From Marinicauda algicola (GTDB lineage: Bacteria; Pseudomonadota; Alphaproteobacteria; Caulobacterales; Maricaulaceae), in assembly GCF_017161425.1 (NCBI RefSeq), contig NZ_CP071057.1, positions 3,225,501 to 3,289,500 of the forward strand: DNA of 64,000 nucleotides. The letters are read 5' to 3'. Positions 63,746 to 64,000 of this stretch are shown piece after piece; within the stretch, counting starts at the first letter, position 1, and the number at the start of each line of letters is the position of its first letter. The translations under genes were made by a program, and so were the position numbers. Under the pieces are notes generated by a model, which worked only from the letters and a program-made list of their open reading frames with translations, was not told the origin of the DNA and did not search any database.

Positions 63746-64000
63746 ATGTTGATGGGCTGGCGCAAGTCGCGCGCCCGCGCGAAGGCGACGCTGGCGCGCA
63801 AGGCGGCCTGGCAGGGTGATCCGGATGCCGGCCGGCGCCTGGCCGAGCATTTCCCCGACAGTGTCTGGCCGTCCGTCGGCACGGTCGTGGCCGGCTACCG
63901 GCCGATCCGCGACGAGATCGACCCGACCCCGCTGATGGAGACCTTCTACTGCGAGCAGGCCCAGCTCTGCCTGCCCTGCGTCGCCGGACCGGACCGCCCG
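63746..64000 (+). CDS. ygfA: 5-formyltetrahydrofolate cyclo-ligase, N-terminal part
   Basis: The frame opens at ATG 63746 (or 63752) and runs off the right edge after 85 residues. It has a basic helix (KSRARAKATLARKAAW), then WPSVGTVVAGYRPIRDEIDPTPLMETF, which matches the family motif VAGYxPxxxEIDPxPLM. The enzyme converts 5-formyl-THF to 5,10-methenyl-THF with ATP. The pairing with 6S RNA upstream is the well-known ssrS-ygfA order, often co-transcribed. Confidence 0.9.
   Translation, partial: MLMGWRKSRARAKATLARKAAWQGDPDAGRRLAEHFPDSVWPSVGTVVAGYRPIRDEIDPTPLMETFYCEQAQLCLPCVAGPDRP

Overview
The window is GC-rich, densely coding DNA from an alphaproteobacterium. The Maricaulales/Hyphomonadaceae (Maricaulis- or Oceanicaulis-like) are the best guess, because of the codon use, the zapA - 6S RNA - 5-formyl-THF cyclo-ligase order, a sulfoquinovose synthase, and alphaproteobacterial-type cysD-cysNC and kdsD genes. 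That placement is inference. No rRNA or tRNA genes, CRISPR array or intact insertion sequence was recognised.

Layout. 1-10.7 kb is housekeeping and envelope precursor genes: a partial membrane protein, a methyltransferase-fold lipoprotein, a small heat-shock protein with a probable RNA thermometer, NAD synthetase, a pentapeptide-repeat protein, a ribD-like deaminase with gpmA, kdsD, and a phosphomannomutase/phosphoglucomutase flanked by two paralogous small proteins. 11.2-18.4 kb is an island: an XRE regulator, a rump of phage genes (winged helix, Rad52-HNH fusion, Gp157, terminase, DUF5681, ParB-methyltransferase) without integrase or structural genes, and a broken rfbA tail.

18.8-55.0 kb is a large surface-polysaccharide locus. 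It makes sugar nucleotides: glucosamine-6-P (glmS), GDP-mannose (a guanylyltransferase fused to an AGE-family isomerase), UDP-glucose and UDP-glucuronate (galU, ugd), dTDP-rhamnose (rfbCBDA) and GDP-heptose (hddA, hddC, gmhB). The centre is a 1664-residue protein combining a methyltransferase, a long coiled coil with near-identical 35-residue repeats, and two glycosyltransferase domains. It is followed by a second methyltransferase and an ABC exporter (Wzm/Wzt) whose ATPase has an extra C-terminal domain. This resembles the WbdD-type chain-terminator and molecular-ruler logic of ABC-exported O-antigens, but in one chain with a polymerase.

A second, separable module lies at 42.3-51.4 kb. A tight operon, gtrB - acyl carrier protein - SDR - adenylate-forming ligase - GNAT - gtrA, faces a WecE-type aminotransferase and a GT-C-like membrane protein. 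I infer a pathway that makes dTDP-Fuc4N, N-acylates it with an ACP-borne (perhaps 3-hydroxy) acyl group, attaches it to a polyprenyl phosphate, flips it, and uses it in periplasmic glycosylation. Two paralogous GT2 genes around a WbpE-like aminotransferase close the locus.

55.1-62.7 kb is sulfur assimilation (cysD, cysNC, cysQ, cysH, a SLC13-type permease) with sqdB embedded, linking sulfite to sulfoquinovose. 62.8-64 kb is the conserved DUF4164 - zapA - 6S RNA - ygfA block, the last gene cut by the window edge.
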